A stretch of 64,000 nucleotides of DNA from Berberis thunbergii. Its lineage: Eukaryota > Streptophyta > Magnoliopsida > Ranunculales > Berberidaceae. Made by a program: the position numbers and the translations under genes. The stretch is taken from contig QNQO01000646.1 in assembly GCA_003290165.1 (NCBI GenBank), positions 62,001-126,000 of the forward strand. Direction: 5' to 3'. The notes beneath the pieces were generated by a model. The model was not told where the DNA came from. It made no database searches and was given only the letters and a program-made list of their open reading frames with translations. This document shows, piece after piece, positions 11,884 to 23,600 of the stretch; positions within the stretch are counted from its first letter, which is position 1, and each line of letters opens with the position of its first letter.

Positions 11884-14740
11884 TCAAGAGTGATCATGTA
11901 CCATCTGATTCAAGTTGAAGGTACCTTCAATATTTTTATGTACATCTACCTAAAATTTTTCCATACTTCCCCTCTTGACCTTGAGAAGCATGTCGAATTT
12001 GGCCAAGTCTTCAACTACCTGCAATTTAGAGAGGATGTCATCATCATCCAGAGAATAAATACACGTTCTGTGAGTTCTTCAAAACCAAGATCCAGAACCA
12101 ACTAAAAGAAGACGAAGACAGAGATGAAGAATGTGTTGTAAACAGCGTATGGGTTTCAACCTCAGCCTTAGGATGAATGATCTCTAGCAGTTCGTAAGGG
12201 GCCAATGAGTTGGACCTCTGCTGTATTGTCTTCACAGCATGACCTGCTGCATCTTGGACTACAGGATCATGTGCTGGCCTGGCACTTCTAGCCATCCCAG
12301 CGCATGGGTATCTGAATTACCATCCAGGCCAATTATCACTACTAGGCAACTCATTATTTACGTAGGACACAGGTCAGTATTGATCTTGCAACATTTTGGG
12401 GAATATGGCCTTCGATCTACATATAGCTAAAAAGTGGAAGCACAACAAAGTCCTAGCTTCCATGCAGGGATGCTTGACAATTACATCAATGTTTGTAGCT
12501 CTTATAACTAATTAAAAGTCCTAGCACGCAGGAGAGAGAGAATCATGCCCACTTGCTTGGTTGAAGTTAGACTTGTGAACAGAAGTGCTAATGCACGTAC
12601 CTGTTGACCGTTCTATTACAAAAAAGGAAAACTAATGTTCAAAATTGGGTACACACATAGGTCTGTTCAACCAATAAATATGAGAGAACACGCACTAGAC
12701 CTACTATCATAGACGCTCATGAGAGTTAAAAAGGGAAGAATATTGGGGGTATTGATTCTAAGTTGGAGCAAAGATAGTCTCTGGATTTATTTTTCAATCA
12801 AGAACCCTCAATACTATATGAGGTTGGCATCCACAAATTTCCAACGGGAAATAGATTAGGGAGAAGAAAGAAATTTGAGGATAACAAAGAAATTGGAATC
12901 CATCAATTTTTGGAAGATGTTATGAACCACAGCTAATTTCCAAGTTTGATTGTCCGTGTTCATTATGAATTTCCATAATTTTATGTGGGCGATTTTTTGA
13001 AGTTTTTTTCCCTACATTTCTCGGTGATTGCATTTTACCAAATCAGTTGGTCATGAAGAAAGAACCTTGAGGTGTATTCGAAGAATTGTAATCATCATTT
13101 TGCGGTAAACTAGAAGTGAAAGTGGATTATTTTTGTCATTTCCTGTCCTATGGGGAGAAATTGCGGAAGGACGTCCTATCAGTTTCATCATCCCATGATG
13201 ATTTGATCCTCTATCCTGTTAGGAATCCCATTTACAAAACATTCCCCTTCAGGGTGGTATGGAAAATCCGAAATTCTAGCTGGCCTGGGTCAACCAGCGA
13301 GGTTGCTGCCTGGGTGGGGTAAAAAGACAATTTTGCCCCCCTTTTTAATTATCTTTTTTAGATAAAGTGTTTAAAGAGGGGGGCAAAATTGTCTTTTTAC
13401 CCCACCCAGGCAGCAACCTCGCTGGTTGACCCAGGCCAGCTAGAATTACTCATGGAAAATAGACTTGCCCAGAAAAACTTCTATAGATCTATATGTGGAA
13501 TGTGGTATGAACAGGCTTCTACTAGGGATGAGAAAACGCAAATGAACAGTGAGATGTTGACCAATCGCCCCAGTGCTAAAAACTTATGGTTTCTTTGCTT
13601 CAAACTCTTATATCTTAGGTTCTTCCGTCTACTGCATTGAGATCTTTGGGAAATGCTGAGCATTATTATCATGTGGGATGGGGTGATCCCCACCATTCTT
13701 ATTCTATGAAACATGCACACATGCACACATCGTTTACAACAGACAATTGGGCTAGCACTTACAAGCATCAACACAACATTACTTCAAATGTTCCAACCAG
13801 TGTAATAGAGTTTCAACTCACCTTGCTTAACCCCGTGATCAGACGAGGTAACCGCGTGGCAGTCACCAGCATGCTTGAATTCTTGCAACTGCTTGAAGTT
13901 CTCCCATGGCTTTACCCAGACCTTCGCTTCATAAATCTTCTTCTTTCCAGCATCAATTGCCTCTATAGTCAGATAGTACATGGTACCAGCCACCACCTGC
14001 TCCTTGGCCTTCACAACTCTTGCAAACTCCAGAAGGGCATTCTGAACCACACCCAAGATCACCACCAATGAGTACATGATTAACATACCACCAAAATTCA
14101 ACAATAACAAAAACCCGATTTGACTACCAGCCTGATCATCCCATTAAAAATGACTTTTTTGTTAAGAAAATTTTAATAAAAATTGAAACTTCTTTCTTCC
14201 TCATAAGCCAAAATAACGGACTGATGTAATCAAATTGACTTGGGCACTATTTGGTTGAGATTTCATGAGAAAATCAACCATGGGTAAAAAAAAATTCCCA
14301 TTAACAAAACTTCCCCATCAAAATTTTTTTTTTTGGAAGGCATTCTCCATCAAAATTACAGAACCCATCAGCTCAAATAACCAATTTTATAAACCAACTA
14401 GCAATATTATACTCAAAGTCAAAGAGAGAAGAAACCATTTTTTTAATACAAACCATCCACTCAATCAACAAGTTCACTAATTTTATGATCAAAACAATCA
14501 AATTAAGTAAGTGAAATGAAATCAAACCTCCTTCTTGTTATGTTCCTCAACAGCAAACTTGGCCAACCCTTCGATCTCCACACTGTTCTGAACACCCTCC
14601 AAATCACGAACACCGCCAGGAAGAGACATCTTTATAACCGGATCGCCGTTCTCGTTGTCGATACAAAACCCTAATTCGCAAAACAAGAAGAGCAGAGCAA
14701 GAAGAAGGAAAGCAAATGAGCTCCTTTTATAGAGTTTCAT
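11884..14740 (-). CDS. Phytocystatin with damaged C-terminal extension
   Basis: This encodes an inhibitor of papain-type cysteine proteases, probably secreted (hydrophobic signal peptide, residues about 5-26, ending near CELGFC). Exon 1 is 14740-14528 and contains the conserved GG and the plant motif '[13 protein letters not shown]'. Exon 2 is 14041-13822 and contains the active loop QVVAG and the second-loop PW, then 'LQEFKHAGD'. These parts look intact. Exons 3 and 4 (12311-12161 and 12018-11884) encode the extension typical of long plant cystatins (AtCYS6-like), a domain that in relatives inhibits legumain-type proteases. In exon 3 the frame that gives 'GWLEVP' does not connect to the frame that gives '[13 protein letters not shown]'; a net +2 shift lies between them and the first frame stops at 12261-12259. 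Splicing instead to an AG before 12273 would keep frame. Exon 4 has an in-frame TAG at 11952-11950 where relatives have Lys, 21 codons before the normal-looking end. The core inhibitor is probably functional and the extension doubtful. Confidence 0.88.
13272..13447. mobile_element. Near-perfect 77-bp palindrome (MITE-like) in cystatin intron 2
   Basis: Arms at 13272-13348 and 13371-13447 are reverse complements with one visible mismatch, separated by a 22-base loop. The arms include 'ggggtaaaaagacaattttg', a wording often seen in small plant foldback elements. It lies between exons 2 and 3 of the cystatin gene, so its transcript could form a long hairpin. No target duplication could be assigned with certainty. 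Confidence 0.85.
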
Positions 14741-14894
14741 CTCTTGAAAACACGCTTTTTTCGGTGCTCTTGCTCGTCTCGTCTTCGCTCTGTATTTACT
14801 CTTCTTGGTTCGGTTCTTGGATCGTGTTGCACACGTGTCGGCTCATAAAGGGCCCAGGGTTGCCTAGTTTGTAAGCGTCAAAGAAAGGATCTGT
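14741..14894 (-). promoter_or_regulatory. Upstream region of the cystatin gene
   Basis: Only about 150 bases separate the cystatin ATG from the left end of a transposon. CT-rich wording on the plus strand means a GA-rich leader on the sense strand. No convincing TATA box was seen. The promoter may therefore lie partly within transposon DNA (inference). Confidence 0.35.
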
Positions 14895-16970
14895 GCGGCA
14901 ACTATTTAACACCACAACTTCCATTCACCGGTTATCCATCTAAATTTTACTTTTCCACATTATGCAATTTCTTTTCCAAACCAATATTCTCTTTCACACA
15001 ACTCGCATATAAAGAAAACTCTTTATCCTCCCAACGTCAAACCATAGAAAGAAATCTATTTCTCCTCCCAACATCTTTTTCTCTTGTTCGGTCCTCCATA
15101 TTCTTTTGTTCGATCGAAAGCTCTCACTACATCTCCCTTCCCAACTAAACTTCTCCCCTCTCAACTGAGTCATCACTCTCTCCTCCAATCTTTCTCATTC
15201 CACTTCTATTCAACTTACCCAAAATGGTTCATCAATTCAGCGCGTGACGATAGGCGATAAAGGAGATGTAAATGCAATGGTGACCATCACAATGGCCGCA
15301 CTGCCGGTCTCCCCTCTTCTCATCTCTTCCCAAAATAGTCTAACATTCACTCATTCAAAACATAAAAACAATGTATTATCCCTGACTATCGACCAACTTT
15401 GACGCTTGATTGAAACCAATTCTCAAGCTCATCAAAACACAAAAACATAGTACTATGAGCTATCTAATGAACACAATTAGAATCGTCTAAAAATGATTTG
15501 AAATGAGCAAGTTATGGTCATTTTACTAAAGTCACTCAAATTTGTCCAATAAAGAAAACATGGTACTGTCCTTGACTTTCGACCTACTTTGACGCTCAAT
15601 TGAGACTGATTCTCAAGATCATTAAAACACAAAAAATGTAGTATTCTGAATCACTCAACTTGAATCACCTAAATATGTTTTGAAATAAGCAAGGTATGGT
15701 CATTTTACTACAATCACTCAAAACTGTCTAGCAACAACCAAGTCGCAAAGGATCATGCGAATGCAAGTCTCTCACTCGTATTTGCAGTGGGTCATGCAAG
15801 TGAGATACTTACATTCGCAACGGATCGTGCGAGTGAGAAACTTACTTTCGCATGATTCTTTGCGACTTAGTTGTTATTAGACAGTTTTGAGTGATTGTAG
15901 TAAAATGATCATACCTTGCTCATTTCAAAACATTTTTAAGTGATTCAAATTGTGTTCATTAGATAACTCAGAATACTACATATTTTGTGTTTTAATGATC
16001 TTGAGAATCAGTCTCAATTAAGCGTCAAAGTAGGTCGAAAGTCAAGGACAATACCATGTTTTCTTTACTGGACAAATTTGAGTGACTTTAGTAAAATGAC
16101 CATAACTTGCTCATTTCAAAACATTTTTAGGTGATTCAAATTGTGTTCATCAGATAGCTCATAGTACTATGTTTTTTGTGTTTTGATGAGCTTGAGAATT
16201 GGTTTCAATCAAGCGTCAAAGTTCGTTGAAAATCAATGACAAAGTCTGAAAATAAAATGGGTCAATTGCAACGGCACATGCATGTGGCAGAACCCTAGTC
16301 GCATTGGCTCATGCGAGTATGGGAACTGCTTTGCATGTACCACTATGACTGGGGTTCTTCTACTCACGTGGGTTGTTGCGATTGTCCCATGATGTCATTT
16401 GGAGTATTTTTTGTAGTTATTGTCCCATGTTCTATCTTTTTTTCCTCATATTGTTGGCAATCCTTCCTTCCTCATTTTTTTTATTGATTTTAAATGTGTT
16501 TGTTATTGATTGATTTCATATGAGTATTTTTAAAATTCCAATTTGTGTTTGTTAATATATGACAGAAAATGAAAGGATAAGGAAAAGAAGAAATGGGAAA
16601 TGGGTGACGGCCTGTGCGAGAAGAATAAATAATGGGAGAAGAATAGAGGGGAACTGAGATAGAGTGGGAGAAGAAGAGATTGTGGGAAATCTGGGAGAGG
16701 GGAAGAAGAAGATGATGAAAAGGGGAAGGAGAAAAAGATGGAGAAGGGGCGATGGTGATTGTGGCTTCATCTCTCATCATCGTCGATCGTCTCTCACCGC
16801 CCCTCGCCACTGATCGCCCCCTTTCATGTTGTTCTTGTTCTTCAAAAGAGATGGTGATAGAAGAAAAAGAAGATGAATAGTAGTTTTTATAGGTGGTGTA
16901 GGCGAGTAGGTAATTTTTTTTTAAATGGGTGGTATGAGTGAGTGCAAGTTGTGGTGCCAAATAGTCACTA
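14895..16970. mobile_element. TIR element 1 (about 2.1 kb, non-autonomous)
   Basis: The left end reads 'actatttaacaccacaactt' (14901) and the right end, reverse-complemented, 'actatttggcaccacaactt' (16965-16946), giving terminal inverted repeats. The right 430 bases are closely related to the right part of the element at 17774-18701, sharing 'gaagaagagattgtgggaaat'-type wording. No transposase is present; open frames on the minus strand are Pro/Ser/Phe-rich compositional artefacts. A large foldback (15381-16241) occupies the middle. Confidence 0.65.
15381..16241. repeat. 860-bp foldback with four related units
   Basis: The left half (15381 to about 15805) reads as the reverse complement of the right half (about 15815-16241). 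Each half contains two tandem units of about 185 bp, marked by 'actttgacgct', 'acacaaaaa', 'agcaag(g/t)tatggtcatttt' and 'actcaaa'. The centre is itself symmetrical, with 'gtgagaaacttac' and its reverse complement. Identity between arms is high but imperfect. No coding potential. It could be a foldback transposon nested in TIR element 1 or an internal part of it. Confidence 0.8.
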
Positions 16971-17319
16971 TTTGGCTGTCGAAGCCAAACGTGATCGCTT
17001 TGGTTGCTCTTTGTTTTTAAAGTTTAGATATTACTATTCAATTTTATCATATAATACCTCTTTATCATTTATCATTGAATGTTATATTTCTTTCAAATTG
17101 GATGTAATGTTATGGATGATCTATGGTGTCGACGCACTCTACATGCTCGTATATTCAATAATATGTGAAGATTAAAGTTTAGGAGATTTGACTAAAAAAA
17201 TTTAAGCAAAATAATCATCAAAATTATTTATACTTATAACTTCATTAATTAAAAAGGTTAAAGAATATTGTGGACTAAAATATTGTAAGCAAATATTATA
17301 CTCTCACTATTGTAAGGGT

Positions 17320-17760
17320 CAATTTATAATTTATAAATAATTGGAGGGTTTTAAATAAATTATATTAGGAGCTTAGGTATAATTAATCAATGTTTACTGT
17401 AAATTATGTAATGCGGAAGGCAAAATGGGAAATCCAAAAAGTATATGTAAATGTTTATTTATAGTTTATAGATAATTGGCGGGGGTTCAAATAAATTATA
17501 TTATGAGCTTAGGTATTATTAATCAATGTTTGATAATGACTAGTTTTGATTGTACAAAGTATGAAATGTGGAAGGCAAATGGAAATACAAAAGTTATATA
17601 TATATATATATATAGTTTATATATAATTGAAAACTTTAACTAAATTATGTTAGAGGCTTAAGTATAATTAATCAACGATTGAGTGTGGCTGATTTTGATT
17701 GTAAAAGTATGAAATGTTGAAGGGCAAGATGAAAAATTTTAAGTTAGAGTTGAAGACATG
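17320..17760. repeat. Three degenerate tandem units, 140-160 bp
   Basis: Three successive copies share 'ttaaataaattatatta', 'gcttaggtataattaatcaa' and 'tatgaaatgtggaaggcaa' in the same order. An AT microsatellite (17596-17615) sits in the third. The surroundings (16970-17320) are AT-rich with no gene. Confidence 0.65.
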
Positions 17761-17773
17761 ACACTAATCATTC

Positions 17774-18701
17774 AAGGCAGTGCATATTTGGCACTGCAAC
17801 TTACACTCACCCACACCACCCATCTAATTTTTACTTTCTCACATCATACACTTTCTGTCCCACACCACTATTTTCTTTCATATCACCTATAAAAAGAAAA
17901 GCCTAAATCTTTTTCCTTTCCCAAATTTAAAACGATGAAGAGCTCCCTCTCCCATCCTAACTTCCTCTCTTCTCACCACCACCCTTCTTATTCTCTGATC
18001 TTCTTCTTCTTCTCTAGTCGTTTTCTTCTTCTTCTTAACTGCATCTTTTACTCTCATTTATCGTCTTCTCTTCCCTCCCCATCTGGGGCATCCCTCGAAG
18101 TTGAAGAAGCAATGATTCTGTTGTCGCCCCTCTCCCTTTTCTTCCTCCACGACTTCCAGTCCTCTACTCGCATGTACCTGTACAATGGTCAAATTTTTTG
18201 CCCTGACAATGATTTGTGTGATTGAGGAACCCATTCTCACACAAGCCGTCGTGGGGGCAAAAAACAAAATGCTAAAGGAATGAGAAGAATGAGAGGGAGA
18301 TGGGCGACGGTCTGTGCGAAAGAAGAGAAAATGGGAGAATAAGAAAGGGGAACTGAAAGAGACTGGGAGAAGAAGAAATAGTGGGAAATCTAGGAGAGGG
18401 GAAGGAAGAGAAAAAGAAGATGGAAAGGGGAAGGAGAACAATAAGATAGAGAAGGAGTGACAGTGGTTGTCGCTTAATCTCCTCTAGCTCTCGTCATCGG
18501 CGGTCGTCTCTCACTGTCCCTTACAATCGATCGCCCCCTTTCTGACTACCCACTTTCATGTTGTTCTTGTTCTTGAGAAAAGAGGATGAGAGAAGTATAA
18601 AATGAATAGTGGCTTTTATGAGTGGTGTGCGAGAGATGGTTAAAATAAAATATGGGTGGTGTGAGTGAGTGTAACCTGTGATGCCAAATGGGTGTTGCCT
18701 T
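17774..18701. mobile_element. TIR element 2 (928 bp) with CATTC target duplication
   Basis: The left end 'aaggcagtgcatatttggc' and the reverse-complemented right end 'aaggcaacacccatttggc' form a terminal inverted repeat that continues with 'ttacactca'. The flanks are CATTC at 17769-17773 and 18702-18706. The inside is CT-rich on the left and GA-rich on the right, giving spurious long frames. It is related to TIR element 1 but lacks its foldback. No transposase. Confidence 0.75.
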
Positions 18702-18706
18702 CATTC

Positions 18707-19470
18707 AACGCTTCCAGCGATATAATAGCGCAAATGTAATGCAATGACTAAAGTAAGAATTTGTTTTTGCATTTATTGATATATGAAATAATCAAGAGCC
18801 AACAAGTGAACTAATTTGGTTATTCAGGACTTGTAAATTTTTATAGGGCTCATAAAAAACCGATTTTATTAAAAGAGGCAAGAATTATTTATTTGTAAGT
18901 TGGTGACAATTTGATCAAGTCCCTTGTGCAGTTTTGATGTTAACCTTCAAGCCCTCTTCACAATGCATCGCTACCTTGCATATGAAGTAGCTATTATGAC
19001 TCTTAATTGGAATTGAATCATTGAGTGAAGTGTGGGTCACTATCGGAGATTTATTATTGCATTTGGCATGGTCTTCCTTCTAAACTTGCAAAACATTGTG
19101 GAATTCGGATTCGGTGTGATACACAAAACCTTCGCATATCCCCAAAAAAAATTATAATTAATTTCAAGATGAAGATTTATATTCAAAAAACAATAAAACA
19201 ATAATTAGGAGATAAAAATATTACATAGGGTGTCTCCAATTCGAAATGACTTAGAAGCAACCCATTTTTTAAAATCAACACCACCCAATTGTAGTCCATC
19301 CAGTAAAGTGTCTCTACCCTTTTCTTCTTTCTCACCCAATCACCAATCACCAAAACAAGAAACCCCCACCTCCACCTCCACCATTCACCAATAATTTTAT
19401 GACAAGAAATCACGTCCACCACCAACAACAACTACAGCCACATCCCAAACAGAATTTCCAGCCAAATAAC
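18707..19470. other. No gene recognised
   Basis: AT-rich spacer between TIR element 2 and the RLP29-like pseudogene. Frames are short and without motifs. The last 150 bases are ACC/CAA-rich. Confidence 0.6.
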
Positions 19471-19975
19471 ATGGATAGTTTTGAACTAGAAACCTTGTTC
19501 ATGATCATGGAGACCGTGTCTTCTGACAGAAATTGAATTGTCTTATCCAAACCCATGTAAATCAGGCTCTTCATGGCCTGGTATAGAGTGCAAACAAGGT
19601 CCAGACAATCACCTCCATGTTTCTAGGCTTGATTTTGGGTCATATCCTAACCCAACTTGCAAAAACACTGCCACATTTCCTTCCCAAATCTTTGATCTTC
19701 CTTACCTCCAATCTGCCTTCTTCTTCCACTGCTTCACTCACATAAAAACAACTTTATCTATACTTCCACATGGTTCCTCCGCTTCTTCTCTCCAACAGTT
19801 AAGTTTCAAATCAAACCCATCACTTATAGGACCAATACCACCTGAAATCTCCTCACTCAAGTCATTACTTCAAATCCTCACATTGTCACAAAACCAACTT
19901 CATGGGAAAATCCCAGACCAAATGTATAGTCTCACCTCTCTCATACACCTTGACTTGAGTTATTATTTGTTGTTC
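19471..19975 (+). pseudogene. RLP29-like leucine-rich-repeat protein, truncated
   Basis: This resembles the N-terminal part of plant receptor-like protein 29-type LRR proteins (cell-surface, extracellular LRR; exact role poorly known). In frame from ATG 19471 it reads 'ETLFMIMETVSSDRN' and then hits TGA at 19534-19536. A one-base shift is needed to enter 'LSYPNPCKSGSSWPGIECK', the cysteine-capped N-terminal region. This is followed by 'HVSRLDFGSYPNPTCKN', 'FPSQIFDLPYLQS' and three LRR-like segments ending 'HLDLSYYLL'. The similarity then stops abruptly; intact relatives continue with several more repeats. No signal peptide was found upstream. It is a broken 5' fragment. Family assignment is from memory of the conserved wording. 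Confidence 0.75.
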
Positions 19976-20122
19976 TCTCTGCGATTCTTTTGGTGGGTAT
20001 CATTTAAACAGTGAGAAAAAGAGCGTGTTGAAGTCTGCGATTGAAGAAGCAGTTCATATGAGTTCCTCAACAGGTTCTACAGCACATCCGTCATGCACTT
20101 CGGTGTCTCTGGGATCCGGGGG

Positions 20123-20305
20123 TGCTCCTGCGCAGGAAGTACAGGACGAGCTACTGTGCACAGATCTGAGCCGTCGGATCTGATTCAACGGTTTAGATTG
20201 ATAGATTTCAATTTTTTTTTTTTTGAAATTCATCAATCTGAACTGTTGGATCAGATCCGATGGCTCAGATCTGTGCACAGGAGCTCGTCCTGTGCTTCCT
20301 GGAGC
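20123..20305. mobile_element. MITE-like inverted repeat
   Basis: The left arm 20123-20211 and right arm 20223-20305 are reverse complements with a few mismatches and small gaps. Both contain 'acaggacgagct', 'tgtgcacagatctgagcc' and 'tcggatctgat'. The short loop is T-rich. It lies just after the RLP29-like pseudogene. Typical plant MITE layout without coding capacity. Confidence 0.8.
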
Positions 20306-20403
20306 CCTCCAATTCGTCAAAGAAATGGGCCATGGAGGAGAATATCCCCCTCGAGATGTGTGTACCCATAGAATGCATATATATACGAGCCCTTCTTACT
20401 GCT

Positions 20404-20522
20404 TAGGGAATGGCGAGGAAAGAGAGCGAGGGAAGGGTGTACCCATCCCCCTCCGGATTAGTGATGGTATGCATCTCGAGATACACTCATCTCTCACTCT
20501 CTTTCCCTCGCCCATTCCATGG
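20404..20522. repeat. Small imperfect inverted repeat
   Basis: 'gaatggcgaggaaagagagcgag' near 20409-20431 pairs with 'ctctctttccctcgcccattc' near 20497-20517. The arms are short and purine/pyrimidine biased, so this could be chance or the end of a small element. Confidence 0.4.
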
Positions 20523-20639
20523 ACATTTAGAAAAGCAACGTATGTACACACCAACAATTCTAGCCAACCTTATTTGTTAGCCTTTTTCTATATACATATT
20601 ATGGCAACTCTACGTACCAGCTCAGGGGGCTTATGATTT

Positions 20640-23600
20640 AAATGCTACAACTATGGTATTGGTTTGATTGGAAACTTATTAAGTTGTTTGGCTGTAGAAT
20701 GAGTTGAAAAAAAATTTATACGACATGAGTTCAATCAAAAAAATTTCCAGATCCAATTCTACTGTCAAACACCTAAAACATGTATATAGCCAAACACTCG
20801 AGGTTAATTTGATTTAGCTTTCTTAGTCATTGATCTTAAACCACTAAACTGCAACATAAATTTCTCCTTGTTTTGTGTATGTGTGTGAAACCTCTTTGTC
20901 TAACAACAAATTCTGAAAGCGAAGCTCTTATTATCTTTATCAAATGACCAGCTCAGATTCTTTTTAGAACCATATGGAGTTGAAGCAAAATGATTTCAAT
21001 TAATCACTTTGGTATTGCATTAATTCTCCATAACTTTCCCATGTTAGACACGTTCAACTAACTTACAAAACCATTACCATCCAGCTAGGTTGGAATGATG
21101 AGTGACTCTAGGTATAGAAACAAGACTTGGTAAGTTATTCTTTGATTTCTATTAATGGATCAGATCAACCAATGGAAATTGGTTCTCCCTTATGATTAGT
21201 CTTGGACTAGCTAGCTTCGGACATGTTAACAAATGCTTGTATAATTTCATTTTATTTGGTTTAGTGGAACGAATCCAAGGAAATAATGAAAATAACAGTA
21301 GAATAACAGAAAATGGAACGCACTTTCGACACTTTGAACAATTGAACCTCTTCATAAGTGAGATCATGCACAAAAAAACCAGCACATCAGTCAGGTAACC
21401 AACCAAAAAATTCAAAGATCTACAGCTCTTTGGAGTTTTTATTTTTATTTTTTTTTATCCTTTCAAAAGATTGTTTTACAAAATCCCATTCTAGGGCAAG
21501 TTTTGTTTGTCCAAGTCCTATGTAATTTCTTTGATTCAGCCCTTAACTCGTTCCTTGAAAAATGATAATCCATTTGTAAAAAACTTCAAATCCAACTGCA
21601 AGGAATTATCAAACAATAATTATTTATTTATTATTACTATTTTTCAAATAAAATGATAAACTAAATTAAAACTCCAACGGTAAGAAGCGTGTAAAACAAG
21701 TGCGCTCCAATGCTGATCTCGAGGGAGATAGGTCCCTCGCTAGTTTCCTCGACGTTTAGAAAAGCTTAATTTTAATTGTAAACTTTGTTTGGAAGCGATA
21801 GAGGAGTAGTTGTCATTGTCACAGGAAGACATAACATTTCTTTAACTTATGCCGAAAAAAATTAGTGAAGAAACATAAAAGAAATGAAAGTGAAGGTTCG
21901 TAGAAAGCTCTGAATTGCTGGTATTTTTCTTGCTCACCACTTGAGATGAGAGTCTGAATCACGAAAAAGAAGAAAATAAAAGAAGGGCGGCCCTAAGCCG
22001 GCAAGACATTGGAAAAAAACGTTTCCCTTTACCTCAAGAAACCAATTTCTTGTCCAATATACTATAAACTAAGGTCCTTTTTGTTTTTTCTTCTTCTAAA
22101 AGCAATCGTGCCGCTGGGGATATCGAAACCAAGGCATGGGTTAGCAAGCAATACGTGCACATTTTAACGATACACATCATTTGTCCTACTTCAGCTATGG
22201 CACAAAGTGCACCTATGTGTCTATTCAATGTGTGTATGGGCATCTGGTTTTGTAGCACACTGAATGTGTCTTAGTAACTTTTTAATTTGAGAATTAAACA
22301 CTACTTATATAGTATGTGGGCGCCATGTGGAATGACCAACTACTGGAACCCAATTGAAAAAAAATGATTAATGTAGATAGCTTTGATTGACCAACTACTT
22401 CATTAATGCAAAAGATTCCTAAGTTATTGGGTTTAATAATTGAAAAAAATGATTAACGTAGATTGCTTTGAATGACCAACTAATTCATTAATGCAAAAGA
22501 TTACAAGTAGTTGGGTTTAATAATTGAAAAAAAACTTGTGGCAGCAATTGCAAATCCCTCGTTCTTGATGTCATAAAACAAAGATTTCTATCTAAAGTAA
22601 TTTCTTGATTTTAGAAAAATAAAATTAGTTAATAGAAGATCTCATTAAATAAGTAAATTTCTTCAAAATATATCTATATTCTAAATAAGTTGAGAAACTA
22701 AGTATAGCATGCGAGATTTTATCCCACAAAAGCATGCATGCATATATATGAAGGAATCATGATAGTTTTGGAAAATATAAACTAATATATTTAACAATTT
22801 CTTATGGAAAAATATATTGTAAAATATGCAAATATATATCGATAGTATAAAAGTTAATCCTTTTCTTATATTGTTTTCTTCGTTCCTTTTCAAACTCTTC
22901 TTCATACCATCCATTATAAAATAACTCAAATGAGGAAACCTTTTCACAAAGAAATTGAGGAGAGGGGCAAATCTATGTGTTGGATAAGGGGGTTAATTGC
23001 CTCACTTATATTTTTGAAAATTTTCATTAAATTATTTATATGTTTTATCTTGCCTCCTTTAAAAATTTAGATTGCCCATCTTTATATGTAATTTTGGCTA
23101 TCATTTTAAAACAAAGGTTTTTATTTTCTATCTTTTAAACTTCACCTTCACCAATTCCAATTCCACTCCATCTCATTCTCCTTTATTTAATCTCTCTCTC
23201 CCTTTCTCTTTCTTTTTAATTTCCATTTATCCACCCACCATCCTTTTTTTTTCTTCTTTTTTTACTCTATCTATTTTAATTATCACCATATTAATATTAA
23301 CATTTTTAATTGAGTTGGGGACCGGGGGAAGATAAATTATACATTTTAATTTTTTTTAATTTATATCTATTTAATCTCTTTATTTTAGATTAAATAATTA
23401 TAAATTTAAGATTTCAAAAGTTGTTGTTTGTCTGCTTCGTCTGAGCTAGCCTAAAAGGAGAAAGATCTCTATCTAGTCTAGTCCAGAGAATAGACACTAC
23501 CGAAGCTACTGCTGTTACTACTACTTGGACTTAGATTGTATTGTTATGTCTGCCTCAACGCCAAAAAGTTAGAAATAAAGCAGATGTCTGCTTCTCGCCA

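Noticed and set aside
16490..16960. 156-residue minus-strand frame rich in Ser, Pro and Phe
   Set aside because: It lies in the GA-rich part of a non-autonomous TIR element; the related copy at 18058-18441 has a different, equally biased frame.
17935..18225. Signal-peptide-like plus-strand frame
   Set aside because: CT-rich composition of TIR element 2 produces Ser/Phe/Leu runs; no conserved motif.
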